Source: Bog-532 sp963742875 (lineage in GTDB: Bacteria > Actinomycetota > Actinomycetes > Streptosporangiales > Streptosporangiaceae). From it: 64,000 nucleotides of DNA. Every line of letters begins with the position of its first letter. Within the stretch, counting starts at the first letter, position 1. The notes under the pieces were generated by a model. That model had not been told where the DNA came from and did no database searches. It saw only the letters and a program-made list of their open reading frames with translations. The position numbers were made by a program, and so were the translations under genes. Location of the stretch: positions 186,001-250,000 of the forward strand of contig CAVUNO010000017.1 in NCBI GenBank assembly GCA_963742875.1, given 5' to 3'. Shown here piece after piece: positions 23,806 through 33,398 of this stretch.

Positions 23806-25087
23806 CTACCGCCTCTTCTTCTTGGCGTTGGGCCGCCGCTTGGCCGCGCTGGTGCGGCGCGGCTGCTGGCGGGAGCCCGGGGCCGCGGGACGGCTCCCGG
23901 GCCCGGTCCGGCCGGCCCCAACCGACGATTTCGGCGCGGGCGCACCAGTGCCCTCGCCCGGCCCGGTCGCGTCGTCGTAGAGGTCCGCGTCATCGCGCGT
24001 TCCGCTATCGGACGCCTGGTCACCGGGGGTGATAGCCGGCGCACCGGCACCCGCGGGACCGGCCGGGACGCCCGCCTGCGCACGGGCCGCGGTCTGCTTG
24101 GCGACGCGGGGACTGGCCGCGCGGGCCGCCAGGCGCTTGGCCAGTGCCTTGTACTGCGGTTCGCGCTCCTTGAGGTCGGCCAGTACCGGGGTGGCGATGA
24201 AGATCGAAGAATAGGTGCCGGACAGCATGCCGACGAACAGCACCAGGGCCAGGTCGGACAGCTCACCGGTGCCGAGCAGCACGGTCCCGGCCACGAGGAT
24301 GGACGCGACCGGCAGCAGCGCGATAAGCGAGGTGTTGATGGACCGGACCAGGGTCTGGTTCAGCGCCAGGTTCGCGGCCTGGCTGTAGGTGCTCCGGGCC
24401 GAGGTGACCAGGCCGGCGGTATTCTCCCGGACTTTGTCGAAGACGACCACGGTGTCGTACAGCGAGTAACCGAGGATCGTGAGCAGGCCGATGACACTGG
24501 CCGGGCTGACCTGGAACCCGGCCAGCGCGTAGATACCCACCGTGATCAGGATGTCGTGCAGCAGCGCGATGAACGCCGCGACCGCCATCCTCCACTCGAA
24601 GGCGATCGACAGGTAGATCACGATCACGATCAGGAACGCGATCAGCGCCTCGATGGCCTTGGAGGAGATCTGGCTTCCCCAGGTCGGGCCCACGAACTGG
24701 GTGTTGATGCTGTTGACGTTGACGTCCAGTTCCTTGGCGATGGAGTTCTGGACGTGCTGGGTCTGGGCGATGGTCAGCGGCGCGGTCTGGGCCTGCCACT
24801 GCGCCTTGCTGCCCACGCCGACCTGCTGGACGATGGGGTTCCCGCCACCGCCGTCGGTCACCGCCTTCTCCACCTGGCTGATGCTGGCGTTCGGCGCGCG
24901 GACCTGGAAGACCGAGCCGCCCTTGAACTCGACGCTGAAGTTCAGGCCGCGGACCAGCAGCGCCAGGACCGCGATGATCAGGATGCAGCCGGAGATCGTG
25001 TACCAGAGTTTCTGCCAGGCCGACGAAGTTGATGGAGACGTCACCGCGGTACAGCCGGCCGCCGATGTCACCGAGGCGCGACATCAT
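23806..25087 (-). CDS. secF: Protein translocase subunit SecF, frameshifted after codon 23
   Basis: The N-terminus MMSRLGDIGGRLYRGDVSIN begins at ATG 25087 with GAGGGAGG upstream and an ATGA overlap with the secD stop. After NFVG the frame is lost. The family continues one frame over as KLWYTISGCILIIAVLALLV. Deleting the plus-strand A at 25017 (TCTGCCAGGCCG to TCTGCCGGCCG) restores NFVGRQKLWYT and a 426-residue protein. The rest is complete, with six membrane helices and SecF signatures (GLNFSVEFKGGSVFQV, ILGYSLYDTVVVFDKVREN). The C-terminal 100 residues are a Pro/Ala/Arg tail. SecF with SecD uses the proton gradient to finish protein export. Loss would be severe, so a base-call error is plausible. 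Confidence 0.92.
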
Positions 25088-26922
25088 GCCTCCCTCGAGG
25101 TGGCCCGCGGCGTCCGCGCGGTGCCCGGTGAGGCCGGCCGCGCGCTCCGGCGGGGCACGCCGGAACGCCATGGCGCTCTGGCCCCGAGCCGTGCCGGATC
25201 CAGGCCGGACCATTTATGGCCCTGGCCGTAGAACTTGGTGCGGGCGAGCAGCGTCACCATCGGCTTGGTGAACAGGAACACGACGACCACGTCGATGAGC
25301 GTGGTCAGGCCGAGCGTGTACGCGAAGCCCTTCACGTCACCGATCGAGAAGATGTACAGCAGCAGGGCGGCCAGGAAGGACACCGTGTCGGAGACCAGGA
25401 TCGTCCGCCGGGCCCGTTTCCAGCCGCTCTCCACCGCGCCGCGCAGCGAGCGGCCCTCGCGTACCTCGTCCCGCAGCCGTTCGAAGAACACCACGAACGA
25501 GTCGGCAGTGATGCCAATGGCCACGATGAGGCCCGCGATGCCGGCCAGCGACAGCGTGTAGTTCTGGTACTTGCTGAGCAGCACGATGGCGAGGTAGCCG
25601 ATGAGGCCCGCGATCGCGAGGCTGGAGACCGACACGATGCCCAGGCCGCGGTAGTACAGGAACGAGTACAGGACCACCAGCGCCAAGCCGATCGCGCCGG
25701 CGATGAGGCCCGCGTCGAGCTGGTTGCGGCCGAGCTGCGCGGTGACGGAGGTCGTGTTCGTGATGTTGAACGTGAGCGGCAGCGCGCCGTACTTGAGCTC
25801 GTTGACGAGCTGGTTGGCCTGCGTCTGGCCGCCGATGTTGGTGATCTGGACCTGACCCGCCGGAATCGCCTGCGTGGTCTGCGGGGCGGAAACGACGTTC
25901 CCGTCCAGCACGATCGCGGTCTGGTCCAGCACCGAACTGTTGGCGTTGGTGCTGACGGTGGGGTAGTACTTGCTGGCCTGCGTCGCGGTCAGGTCGCCGA
26001 ACGCCTTGGTGGCCTTGCCGTTGAGGTTGAGGTTGACGACCCACTGGCTGTTGGTGGTGTCAATCTCCGCGGCCTCGGAGGTGACGTCGGTGCCGAGGAT
26101 GACCGCGTTGCCCAGAACGTATTTCACGCCGTTGGGGCCGCAGGCCACGGTCTGGCTGCCAGGGTCGTCCCACTGTGGCTCGGTGTAGCCGAGCTTCTGC
26201 TTCCAGCTGTTCAGGTCGCTGCAGTCGAGCTTCTCGAACAGCTTCATCACCGCCGGGTCGACCGCGGCCGGGTCACCGGCGGTGGTGGCCGCGGACGAGC
26301 TGCTCGCGCTCGGGCTCGGCGTCGCGGACGCGCTGCCCGTCGGCGAGGCGCTCGTGCCGCCGCTGGCCTTGGCCGCGGGGGTGGGCGTGGCAGCGGCGTG
26401 CCGGATGTACGCCTTGGTGCTCGCGCTCGGGCTCGGCGACGCCTTCGTGCTGGTCCCCTTGGTGCCGGTCGCGCTCGGGCTCGGGGTCGGGGTCGCCGAG
26501 GTGGCCGGCGTGGACGAGCCTTCCAGCAGCACCGGGCGGAACCGGAGCTGGGCCGTCGTGCTCACCTCGTTCACCACCTGCTGCGAGCCCGCGCCCGGGA
26601 CCGTCACGGTGATGTCGTTGGCGCCCTGGCGCTGTACGGACACACCGGTGCTGCCCGAGGCGTTCACCCGGCTGTTGATGATCGCGACGGCCTGCTCCAT
26701 GTCGCTGTCGGGCGGCGTCTTGCCCTTCTGCGTCACCGCCTGCAGCGTGGCCTGCGTACCGCTCGAAAGGTCCAGCCCCAGGCCGATCTTGAAGTCCTTG
26801 TGCCACTTCCCGGGGCTGAACGCATTCGCGCCGACGATGCCGATGAGCATCACCACGATCAGCGCGACCAGGACCGCGAGCGAGCGCCCCGGTTTCGAGC
26901 CGCTGTTCCTAGGCGGAGCCAC
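25084..26922 (-). CDS. secD: Protein translocase subunit SecD
   Basis: 612 residues. One N-terminal membrane helix (AVLVALIVVMLIGIVGANAF) precedes the periplasmic P1 domain, which begins with the conserved GLGLDLSSGTQATLQA. P1 carries a Ser/Thr/Pro/Ala-rich insertion about 130-215 (TPSPSATGTKGTSTKASPSP). Five C-terminal helices include the D5 proton-path motifs in LIVAIGITADSFVVFFERLRDE. The stop overlaps the secF start. yajC is 69 bases upstream. Confidence 0.97.
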   Translation of the reverse strand: MAPPRNSGSKPGRSLAVLVALIVVMLIGIVGANAFSPGKWHKDFKIGLGLDLSSGTQATLQAVTQKGKTPPDSDMEQAVAIINSRVNASGSTGVSVQRQGANDITVTVPGAGSQQVVNEVSTTAQLRFRPVLLEGSSTPATSATPTPSPSATGTKGTSTKASPSPSASTKAYIRHAAATPTPAAKASGGTSASPTGSASATPSPSASSSSAATTAGDPAAVDPAVMKLFEKLDCSDLNSWKQKLGYTEPQWDDPGSQTVACGPNGVKYVLGNAVILGTDVTSEAAEIDTTNSQWVVNLNLNGKATKAFGDLTATQASKYYPTVSTNANSSVLDQTAIVLDGNVVSAPQTTQAIPAGQVQITNIGGQTQANQLVNELKYGALPLTFNITNTTSVTAQLGRNQLDAGLIAGAIGLALVVLYSFLYYRGLGIVSVSSLAIAGLIGYLAIVLLSKYQNYTLSLAGIAGLIVAIGITADSFVVFFERLRDEVREGRSLRGAVESGWKRARRTILVSDTVSFLAALLLYIFSIGDVKGFAYTLGLTTLIDVVVVFLFTKPMVTLLARTKFYGQGHKWSGLDPARLGARAPWRSGVPRRSARPASPGTARTPRATSREA

Positions 26923-26991
26923 TTGTCCTGAAGTCCTTAGTCGATTTCCTGCGAAGCCGTTGAAGCTGCGGGAGACGCCGTCGCGGCGGCC

Positions 26992-27579
26992 CTACTCCTT
27001 GGACGCCGGGCTCTCCGGTTTGATACCCGGCCCGGAGCCGTTGGCGGTCGCGTCACGCTGACCGTTGATGGTCAGGTCGTCGCCGTGGGTGGAGGCGGGC
27101 GCGCTCAGGTCCGGCTCGGTCTCGTGCTGGGCGTCGGCGGACGTGACCGGGTCGTACCCGGCCCCGGTGCCGTACTCGCCATGCAGGTCATCCTCGTGCT
27201 CCGCGGACGCGTCGTCCCCGTACTCCGCCTCGGCGCCGTCCGGCTCGGCCTCGTCCTCGGCGGGCTCGTCACCGGGGGCGAGCACCTCCATGATCGCGCG
27301 CTTCATGTAGCGGACCTCGATGTCGGGTGCGACCTCGAGCACCACGTCATCACCGTCGACGGCCACCACCGTGGCGTACATGCCCGCCGTCGTGCGCACG
27401 CGCGCGCCCGGCCGGACATTGTTCTGCTGCTGCACGACCTTCTTCTGGCGATTACGTCCCGGCCGGATGGCCATGAAATAGATGAGGCCGATGAAGACGA
27501 TGATCAGGATGATGAACGTGGAGCTGCTGGACGACTTTGTCGCCGCCGCGGCTGTAGCTACCGTGATTCCACTCCCCAT
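26992..27579 (-). CDS. yajC: Preprotein translocase subunit YajC with acidic tail
   Basis: The start chosen is ATG 27579 (MGSGITVATAAAATKSSSSS); the 44-residue upstream extension is not conserved. One membrane helix (TFIILIIVFIGLIYFMAIRP) is followed by the YajC core (VQQQNNVRPGARVRTTAGMY ... VVLEVAPDIEVRYMKRAIM). A highly acidic, low-complexity tail covers the last 85 residues. 195 residues against about 110 for a typical YajC. First gene of the yajC-secD-secF set. Confidence 0.93.
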   Translation of the reverse strand: MGSGITVATAAAATKSSSSSTFIILIIVFIGLIYFMAIRPGRNRQKKVVQQQNNVRPGARVRTTAGMYATVVAVDGDDVVLEVAPDIEVRYMKRAIMEVLAPGDEPAEDEAEPDGAEAEYGDDASAEHEDDLHGEYGTGAGYDPVTSADAQHETEPDLSAPASTHGDDLTINGQRDATANGSGPGIKPESPASKE

Positions 27580-27830
27580 GAGCGGGGCACCTTTCCAGTT
27601 GGGTTCTGCGGGCTGGCCAGGCCAGGTCCGCGCTCGGGGCCCCGGGCTATACACCCGGTTTCCCGCACGGGGCCGCGGCCAGTGGCCAACTGCCGCAGTG
27701 TAGCGACCCATTGACCACGCACCAACAGGCTACGGCGTCCGCGCCGTGATCGTGACCTCCCGGCGATCTTCGGTGGGCACACGGGGCCGGATGGGGCGCC
27801 CGGGAAAAAGCGGCGGGCGACGGCGCGGCT
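27580..27830. other. Intergenic region upstream of yajC
   Basis: It holds the yajC promoter region and the end of the ruvB 3' region. Near 27810 the minus strand reads GGGCGCCC preceded by a CTTTTTCCC run. No gene is seen. The adjacent tandem repeat is listed separately. Confidence 0.4.
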
Positions 27831-27972
27831 AGTCGGAGGGCGGAGCCATACCGGGGGCCCGGGCTAGTAGTCGGAGGGGGAGCCATACCGGGCCGCGCTA
27901 CTAGTCGGAGGGCGGAGCCATACCGGGGCCGGCTAGTAGGCGGAGGGGGGAGCCATACCAGGGCCCGCTAGT
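27831..27972. repeat. Four tandem 34-38-bp repeats at the ruvB stop codon
   Basis: Each unit carries (A/C)TAGTCGGAGGG(C)GGAGCCATACC followed by a GGGGCC-rich spacer. Units start at 27831, 27869, 27903 and 27938. The last CTAGTC is the ruvB stop codon context (27968-27970), so the array appears to have grown out of the gene end. Every unit contains TAG/CTA words and GGCCC palindromes. Role unknown, possibly transcription termination. Confidence 0.75.
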
Positions 27973-29137
27973 CGAACAGCGTGGCCGCGCCGGGACCGGT
28001 GTTGCCCTCCGGGGGCGTCAGGCCCAGGTGCTGCCAGGCGGCCGGCGTGGCGACCCGGCCGCGGGGGGTCCGGGCCAGCAGGCCCCGGCGGACCAGGAAG
28101 GGCTCGGCCACGACCTCGACGGTCTCGGCCTCCTCCGCCACCACGACCGCCAGGGTAGACAGCCCGACCGGGCCCCCGTCGTACCGCAGGACCAGCGCTT
28201 CGAGTACGGCCCGGTCCAGCCGGTCGAGGCCCTGCTCGTCCACTTCGTACAGCTCGAGCGCGGCCCGGGCCACGGCGCGATCCACGACCCCGTTGCCCCT
28301 GACCTCGGCGTAGTCCCGGACCCGGCGGAGCAGCCGGTTGGCGATCCGCGGCGTGCCGCGGGACCGCCCGGCCAGCTCGGCTGCACCGTCATCGCGCAGG
28401 GTGACACCGAGCAGCCCGGCCGACCGGCGGATGATGACCTCCAGCTCGTCGGGCTGGTAGAAGTCCATGTGCGCGGTGAAGCCGAACCGGTCGCGCAGCG
28501 GCGCGGGCAGCAGCCCGGACCGGGTGGTGGCGCCGACCAGCGTGAACGGCGCAATGTCGAGCGGGATCGCGGTCGCGCCAGGTCCCTTCCCGACCACGAT
28601 GTCGACCCGGAAGTCCTCCATGGCGAGGTAGAGCATCTCCTCGGCGGGCCGCGCGAGCCGGTGGATCTCGTCGATGAAGACGACCTCGCCTTCGGACAGG
28701 GTGGACAGCACGGCGGCGAGGTCACCGGAACGCTCGATGGCCTGCCCGCTGGTGATCCGCAGCGGCATGCCGAGCTCGGCCGCGATGATCATGGCGATCG
28801 TCGTCTTGCCCAGGCCCGGTGGCCCGGACAGCAGCACGTGGTCCGGCGGACGGCCGCGGCGCACGGCGCTCTCCAGGACCAGGGAAAGCTGGTCGCGGAC
28901 TCGGTGCTGGCCGACGAAGTTGGCGAGCCGCTTGGGCCGCAGCGCGCTCTCGATGACGCGGTCGTCGGCGTCGGCGAGCGGTGACACCACCCGGTCCGCT
29001 GCGTCTTCACCGCCCGGCGGGCCGCCCCGCACGTCAGTGGCCCGCGCGCGGTCGAGGGCCGCGGCCTCCCGCGCCTCCAGTTCGTCCTCGGCGATTCGCC
29101 GGTCCGTTGGGCGCCCGTTCGCTGGCCGCCCGGTCAC
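27968..29137 (-). CDS. ruvB: Holliday junction branch-migration helicase RuvB
   Basis: 389 residues. Walker A GPPGLGKTTIAMIIA, Walker B VFIDEIHRLARPAEEMLYLA, sensor 1 LVGATTRSGLLPAPLRDRFG, arginine finger region and C-terminal winged helix (GGPVGLSTLAVVVAEEAETV) are intact. The first 55 residues are a variable extension. It pumps DNA through the RuvA-bound junction. The start overlaps the ruvA stop (ATGA). Confidence 0.98.
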   Translation of the reverse strand: MTGRPANGRPTDRRIAEDELEAREAAALDRARATDVRGGPPGGEDAADRVVSPLADADDRVIESALRPKRLANFVGQHRVRDQLSLVLESAVRRGRPPDHVLLSGPPGLGKTTIAMIIAAELGMPLRITSGQAIERSGDLAAVLSTLSEGEVVFIDEIHRLARPAEEMLYLAMEDFRVDIVVGKGPGATAIPLDIAPFTLVGATTRSGLLPAPLRDRFGFTAHMDFYQPDELEVIIRRSAGLLGVTLRDDGAAELAGRSRGTPRIANRLLRRVRDYAEVRGNGVVDRAVARAALELYEVDEQGLDRLDRAVLEALVLRYDGGPVGLSTLAVVVAEEAETVEVVAEPFLVRRGLLARTPRGRVATPAAWQHLGLTPPEGNTGPGAATLFD

Positions 29138-29757
29138 TGGCGGCTCAGCTTCTTCATGGCCGCGCGCAGCACGGTCGCGACGTCAGCCGTCTCCGGTGCC
29201 ACCCCGTCCCCGGTCAGGTCGGCCGCCACCGCGGTGATCGCCTGCTCGGCGTCCCGGGCCGGCCAGCCCAGGTTGACCAGCCCCGACTGGGCCTGCTCGC
29301 GCCACGAGGGCATGGTCGCCGACATCGGCCGGCCTGCGTCCGCGGGCACGTCACCCGGCGTCCCGAGCCGGTCCTTGAGTTCCAGGACGATGCGCTGGGC
29401 GCCCTTCTTGCCGATCCCCGGGACCAAGGTCAGCGCGTCCAGGTCCCCGGTCGAGACCGCGCGCCGCAGCGCGTCGGGGCTGTGCACGGCGAGCATGGCC
29501 AGCGCCAGCCGGGGGCCGACACCGGTGGCGGTCTGCACGAGCTCGAAGACGTTCCGTTCGTCGTCGCTGACGAAGCCGTACAGGGTGAGCGAATCCTCCC
29601 GGACCACCAGGCAGGTCGCGACGCGGGCGGGCTCGCCGGGCCGGAGGGTTGCGAGGGTTCCCGGCGTGCACTGGACGCTGAGCCCGACCCCGCCGACCTC
29701 GATCACCGCGCCGTCGGGGGCGACGCCGCTGACCGTTCCGTGCAGATGCGATATCAC
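29134..29757 (-). CDS. ruvA: Holliday junction DNA-binding protein RuvA
   Basis: GTG start at 29757 with GGGAGG upstream gives VISHLHGTVSGVAPDGAVIE, the family start; the open frame upstream lies within ruvC. 207 residues. OB-fold N-terminal domain, two HhH motifs (FELVQTATGVGPRLALAML and TLVPGIGKKGAQRIVLELKD) and the C-terminal RuvB-contacting UBA-like domain (EQAQSGLVNLGWPARDAEQA) are visible. GTGA overlap with ruvC. Confidence 0.97.
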   Translation of the reverse strand: MISHLHGTVSGVAPDGAVIEVGGVGLSVQCTPGTLATLRPGEPARVATCLVVREDSLTLYGFVSDDERNVFELVQTATGVGPRLALAMLAVHSPDALRRAVSTGDLDALTLVPGIGKKGAQRIVLELKDRLGTPGDVPADAGRPMSATMPSWREQAQSGLVNLGWPARDAEQAITAVAADLTGDGVAPETADVATVLRAAMKKLSRQ

Positions 29758-30341
29758 TGGCGCCTCCCGAGTGTCGTGTGTGCCTGCGTACTTGCCCGCG
29801 TACTGGCCGCGCTCGCGACGGCCGCTTCCAGGCGGGAGCGCGCGCCGCCCCGCCACAGCTGACAGATGGCCAGCGCCAGCGCGTCCGCGGCGTCGGCGGG
29901 CCGGGGCGGGTTGGTGAGCCGCAGCAGCCGCACGACCATGGCGGTCACCTGCGGCTTATCCGCCCGGCCGTTGCCGGTGACGGCCGCCTTGACCTCGCTG
30001 GGCGTATGCAGGGCGACCGGCAGGCCGCGGCGCGCCGCGCAGACGATGGCCACCGCGCCCGCCTGCGCGGTGCCCATGACCGTGCGGACGTTCCGCTGGC
30101 TGAACACCCGCTCCACGGCCACGGCGTCCGGCTGGTGGGCGGTCAGCCAGGCCTCGATCTGTTCTTCCAGGGCCAGCAGGCGCACGCCGACGTCCGCATC
30201 CGGCGGCGTCCGGACCACGCCGACCTCGACGAGGCTGAGTGCCCGGCCGGCGGTCCCCTCGACGACGCCGAGGCCGCAGCGGGTGAGGCCGGGATCGACG
30301 CCGAGGACGCGGCGGGGGCGCTCCGCGTAGGTCGGCGCCAT
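29754..30341 (-). CDS. ruvC: Crossover junction endodeoxyribonuclease RuvC
   Basis: ATG 30341 chosen (MAPTYAERPRRVLGVDPGLT). 195 residues. RNase H-like active site acidic residues are seen in VLGVDPGLTRCG, VAVERVF and RPADAADALALAI, and the DNA-contact helix in QRNVRTVMGTAQAGAV. It cuts Holliday junctions symmetrically. First gene of ruvCAB. The C-terminal Ser/Thr/Ala/Arg tail is variable. Confidence 0.97.
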   Translation of the reverse strand: MAPTYAERPRRVLGVDPGLTRCGLGVVEGTAGRALSLVEVGVVRTPPDADVGVRLLALEEQIEAWLTAHQPDAVAVERVFSQRNVRTVMGTAQAGAVAIVCAARRGLPVALHTPSEVKAAVTGNGRADKPQVTAMVVRLLRLTNPPRPADAADALALAICQLWRGGARSRLEAAVASAASTRASTQAHTTLGRRQ

Positions 30342-30531
30342 GTCACCCCCAGCTCGCTTGGGCCCGGCGACCGGATCCGGCCGCGATCTCCCGCCGAACA
30401 TCTGTTCGGCTCTTCGAACTTACCGTCCGGCGGCCCCGCCCGTCCGCACTCCCGGCGGCGTGTCGCCTGCGGAGCCCGGATTACGAGGCGTCCGCAGCGC
30501 GGGCGCGCCCGCGGCAGGTCCGTCCGGGAAA

Positions 30532-31806
30532 TTAGAAGGAATCGAGCATGTACGACGACGCCGCAAAGGCACCGTCGAGCTCACTGTCAGCCACCGGGTT
30601 GCCGCCGGCCGCGAGCCCGGCCAGGCGCAGGGTCGACATTGGCGTGCCCCCGTACAGCGCGCCGAGCCCGCGCGCGCCGATGGTGAGCGGCCGGGTCGCC
30701 TCCGGGCTGTGCACCAGATGCCCCCGGCCCCCGGTCACGACGAGCTCCCACAGCCCCGAATTGCCCGGCCGCGCGTCGTCCTCGATCCACAGCGGCAGGC
30801 TGAGCTGCGCCGACATCGGGAAACCGCGCTCGGCGATGGCGGCGGGCGCGTGCACCACGCGCAGCATCCACTGCTCCCGGTTGGTGAGCCTGGCGTCCGG
30901 CTCGCGGGTAAGCCAGCACACCGGGTCGGCGGGGCCGATCCGGGCGCGGACGGTGCTGGCGATCGAGGAGTGCGACGCGACGATCGCCCACAGGTCGCGC
31001 GCGGTCCGGTCGGAGGAGGCGATGGCGCGCTCGACGGAAAGCTCACCATGCCCCCCGTGCCAGCGGTAGGCCAGGAAGCCGTCGCGTGCCAGATAGCCGA
31101 AAAGCTCGGGATCGGCCAGCCAGCGGGCGACGGTGGCGGGGTTCCGGGTGTTGGGCCCGCAGTCCCGGGCCCGTTCGTGGGCCCGGCCGATGACGGCCAG
31201 CACTTCCTCGGCGTCGTCCGGGCCGGCCCGGCGCACCGGGGCGGGGCGTTCGGCGGGGATGGGCTCGTCGCTGGGCACGCCGGGTGATCTGCTGGTGACG
31301 TCCGGCGGGATGAACGCGCGCAGCGAGCGTGCGGGGATGACGGCGTGGTGGTAACCGCCCGCCAGTTCCCAGCCCAGCGACCGGTAGATCGGCGCGGTCG
31401 CCGGATACAGCACCGACACCGGGTACCCGCGGCCGGCGATTGCCTCCAGGAGCACGGTCATCAGCTTCCGGCCCACGCCCTGGCCGCGGTACTCGGGCGC
31501 GACCATGACGGCCGCGACGCCGGCCATCGGCATGGACCGCCCGTGCCACCACTGGCGCATGTCGTGGTACCGGGCGGACGCGACCAGCTGGCCGCCGTCG
31601 AAGGCGGCGAAGATCCGGCGCTCGTCGATGGCCGCGTCGAGCTGGGCCTGCCGGCTCGAGCGGGCGAGGGCCGACTCGGGGGGGCCGCCCGCTGGGCCGA
31701 ACGCCCGCCGGGAAAGGTCATACAGCGCCTCGAGGTCGTCTCCGGGAGCGACCTCCCGGATCTCCGTCCCGCCCCGGGATGTCAGATACGTTGCCACAAA
31801 GAGCAA
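30532..31806 (-). CDS. Eis-family GNAT N-acetyltransferase with SCP2-like domain
   Basis: About 424 residues. The start is uncertain: TTG 31806 or GTG 31797, neither with a clear ribosome-binding site. The N-terminal GNAT fold has the acetyl-CoA loop VMVAPEYRGQGVGRKLM and the YPATAPIYRSLGWE motif. A second, degenerate GNAT domain (PVRRAGPDDAEEVLAVIGRA) and a C-terminal SCP2-like domain follow, ending with a Phe carboxylate (YMLDSF). In mycobacterial Eis that C-terminal carboxylate acts in catalysis. Related enzymes acetylate aminoglycosides or protein lysines; the natural substrate here is unknown. Confidence 0.88.
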   Translation of the reverse strand: MLFVATYLTSRGGTEIREVAPGDDLEALYDLSRRAFGPAGGPPESALARSSRQAQLDAAIDERRIFAAFDGGQLVASARYHDMRQWWHGRSMPMAGVAAVMVAPEYRGQGVGRKLMTVLLEAIAGRGYPVSVLYPATAPIYRSLGWELAGGYHHAVIPARSLRAFIPPDVTSRSPGVPSDEPIPAERPAPVRRAGPDDAEEVLAVIGRAHERARDCGPNTRNPATVARWLADPELFGYLARDGFLAYRWHGGHGELSVERAIASSDRTARDLWAIVASHSSIASTVRARIGPADPVCWLTREPDARLTNREQWMLRVVHAPAAIAERGFPMSAQLSLPLWIEDDARPGNSGLWELVVTGGRGHLVHSPEATRPLTIGARGLGALYGGTPMSTLRLAGLAAGGNPVADSELDGAFAASSYMLDSF

Positions 31807-31917
31807 CGCTACGGCCCGCGGGCCGGCGCGTCAGCCCGGGCCGGCCGGTCACCAGGCCGGCGGCGGTCAGCCGTGGCCGGCGGTCAGCGGTGGCGGCCGG
31901 TCATCAGGGGCTCAGGC

Positions 31918-32670
31918 TCAGCCCAGCTTTTCCATGATGTCGTCGGGGACCGAGTAGTTGGCGTAAACGTCCTGCACGTCGTCGGAGTCCTCGAGGGCGT
32001 CGATGACCCGGAACACGCGCTTGGCGTGCTCCTCGTCCACCGGGACCTCCATGGTCGGCATGAACGCGACGTCAGCGGACTCATAGTCGATCCCGGCGTC
32101 CTGCAGCGCGCTGCGCACGGCCACCACGTCGGCCGCCTCGCTGGTGATCTCGAAGGAGTCGCCGAGGTCGCTGACCTCCTCGGCGCCCGCATCGAGGACG
32201 GCCCCGAGAACGTCGTCTTCGGTGACGCTGGTCGTTTTGCCGACAATGACGACGCCCTTCCGGTTGAACAGATAGGACACCGAACCGGGGTCGGCCATGG
32301 CCCCGCCGTTACGGCTGAACGCGGTCCGCACGTCCGAGGCGGCCCGGTTCCGGTTGTCGGTCAGGCACTCGACCAGGACCGCGACCCCGCCGGGCGCGTA
32401 GCCCTCGTAGGTGATGTTCTCGTAGGTGGCGCCGCCGGCCTCCTGACCGGAGCCACGGCGGACCGCCCGGTCGATGTTGTCGTTCGGCACGGAACTCTTC
32501 TTCGCCTTCTGGATGGCGTCGTACAGCGTCGGGTTGCCCGCCGGGTCCCCGCCGCCGGTCCGCGCCGCCACTTCGACGTTCTTGATCAGCTTGGCGAAAA
32601 GCTTGCCGCGCTTGGCGTCGACCACCGCCTTCTTGTGCTTAGTGGTCGCCCACTTGGAGTGGCCGCTCAT
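31918..32670 (-). CDS. YebC/PmpR-family protein
   Basis: 250 residues, standard length, opening MSGHSKWATTKHKKAVVDAK with the family signatures GGDPAGNPTLYDAIQKAK, YEGYAPGGVAVLVECLTDN and the C-terminal VPVDEEHAKRVFRVIDALED. Described as a DNA-binding regulator in some bacteria and as a translation factor relieving proline stalling in others. ATGA overlap with pdxT. The order pdxS-pdxT-yebC-ruvC is conserved. Confidence 0.96.
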   Translation of the reverse strand: MSGHSKWATTKHKKAVVDAKRGKLFAKLIKNVEVAARTGGGDPAGNPTLYDAIQKAKKSSVPNDNIDRAVRRGSGQEAGGATYENITYEGYAPGGVAVLVECLTDNRNRAASDVRTAFSRNGGAMADPGSVSYLFNRKGVVIVGKTTSVTEDDVLGAVLDAGAEEVSDLGDSFEITSEAADVVAVRSALQDAGIDYESADVAFMPTMEVPVDEEHAKRVFRVIDALEDSDDVQDVYANYSVPDDIMEKLG

Positions 32671-33293
32671 GTGTTTCCCTTCACGATGTCAATAAAGAGC
32701 TCGTGGATCCGCGTGTCTGGCGTCAGTTCCGGATGGAACGATGTGGCCAGAAGTGACCCCTGCCGGACCGCGACGATCCTGTCGGCGCGCTCGTCCGTGC
32801 CGAGGATCTCAACTCCCGCGCCCACCTGCTCGACCCACGGCGCGCGGATGAACACCGCCCGCAGCGGCGGCCCCGGCACCCCGGTCAGGCGGATGTCGGA
32901 CTCGAAGGAGTCGACCTGCCTTCCGAAGGCGTTGCGCCGCACGGTCATGTCGATCCCGCCGAACGTCTGCTGCCCGGCGACCCCGTCCTGCAGACGGTCC
33001 GCCATCATGATCATTCCCGCGCAGGAGCCGAACGCCGGAAGGCCGGAGGACAGCATCTTACGCAGTGGTTCCAGCATGTCGAAGGAAACCGCAAGGCGCC
33101 AGAGGGTGGTGGACTCTCCCCCGGGGATTACCAGGCCGTCGATGGCTTCCAGCTCATCGGGCCGGCGGACCGCGGTGGCCCGGGCCCCGGCCTGCTCCAG
33201 CGCGCGCACGTGCTCACGGACGTCGCCCTGCAGGGCCAGGACACCGACGAGCGGCGCGGTGGAAATATCTGGCACGGGCAACCCTTCGGGCAT
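32667..33293 (-). CDS. pdxT: Pyridoxal 5'-phosphate synthase glutaminase subunit PdxT
   Basis: 208 residues. Class I glutaminase: VGVLALQGDVREHVRALEQA, the oxyanion GGESTT, the nucleophile Cys in AFGSCAGMIMMA and the catalytic His/Glu in TSFHPELTPD. It feeds ammonia to PdxS for de novo PLP synthesis. It lies about 105 bases after pdxS. Confidence 0.97.
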   Translation of the reverse strand: MPEGLPVPDISTAPLVGVLALQGDVREHVRALEQAGARATAVRRPDELEAIDGLVIPGGESTTLWRLAVSFDMLEPLRKMLSSGLPAFGSCAGMIMMADRLQDGVAGQQTFGGIDMTVRRNAFGRQVDSFESDIRLTGVPGPPLRAVFIRAPWVEQVGAGVEILGTDERADRIVAVRQGSLLATSFHPELTPDTRIHELFIDIVKGNT

Positions 33294-33398
33294 GGCTGAT
33301 CACGGGCAACGAGGGGGTCACCGGCACAACGCCGGTGAGCGGGCCATTCTTCCCGTGGCGAACGCGGCCGCTGTCCGCGGGCGCGGGCTGGGCGGGGG

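Noticed and set aside
25010..25025. Programmed frameshifting in secF
   Set aside because: No slippery heptamer or downstream structure stands out, and the same insertion type is seen in unrelated genes; error or mutation is simpler.
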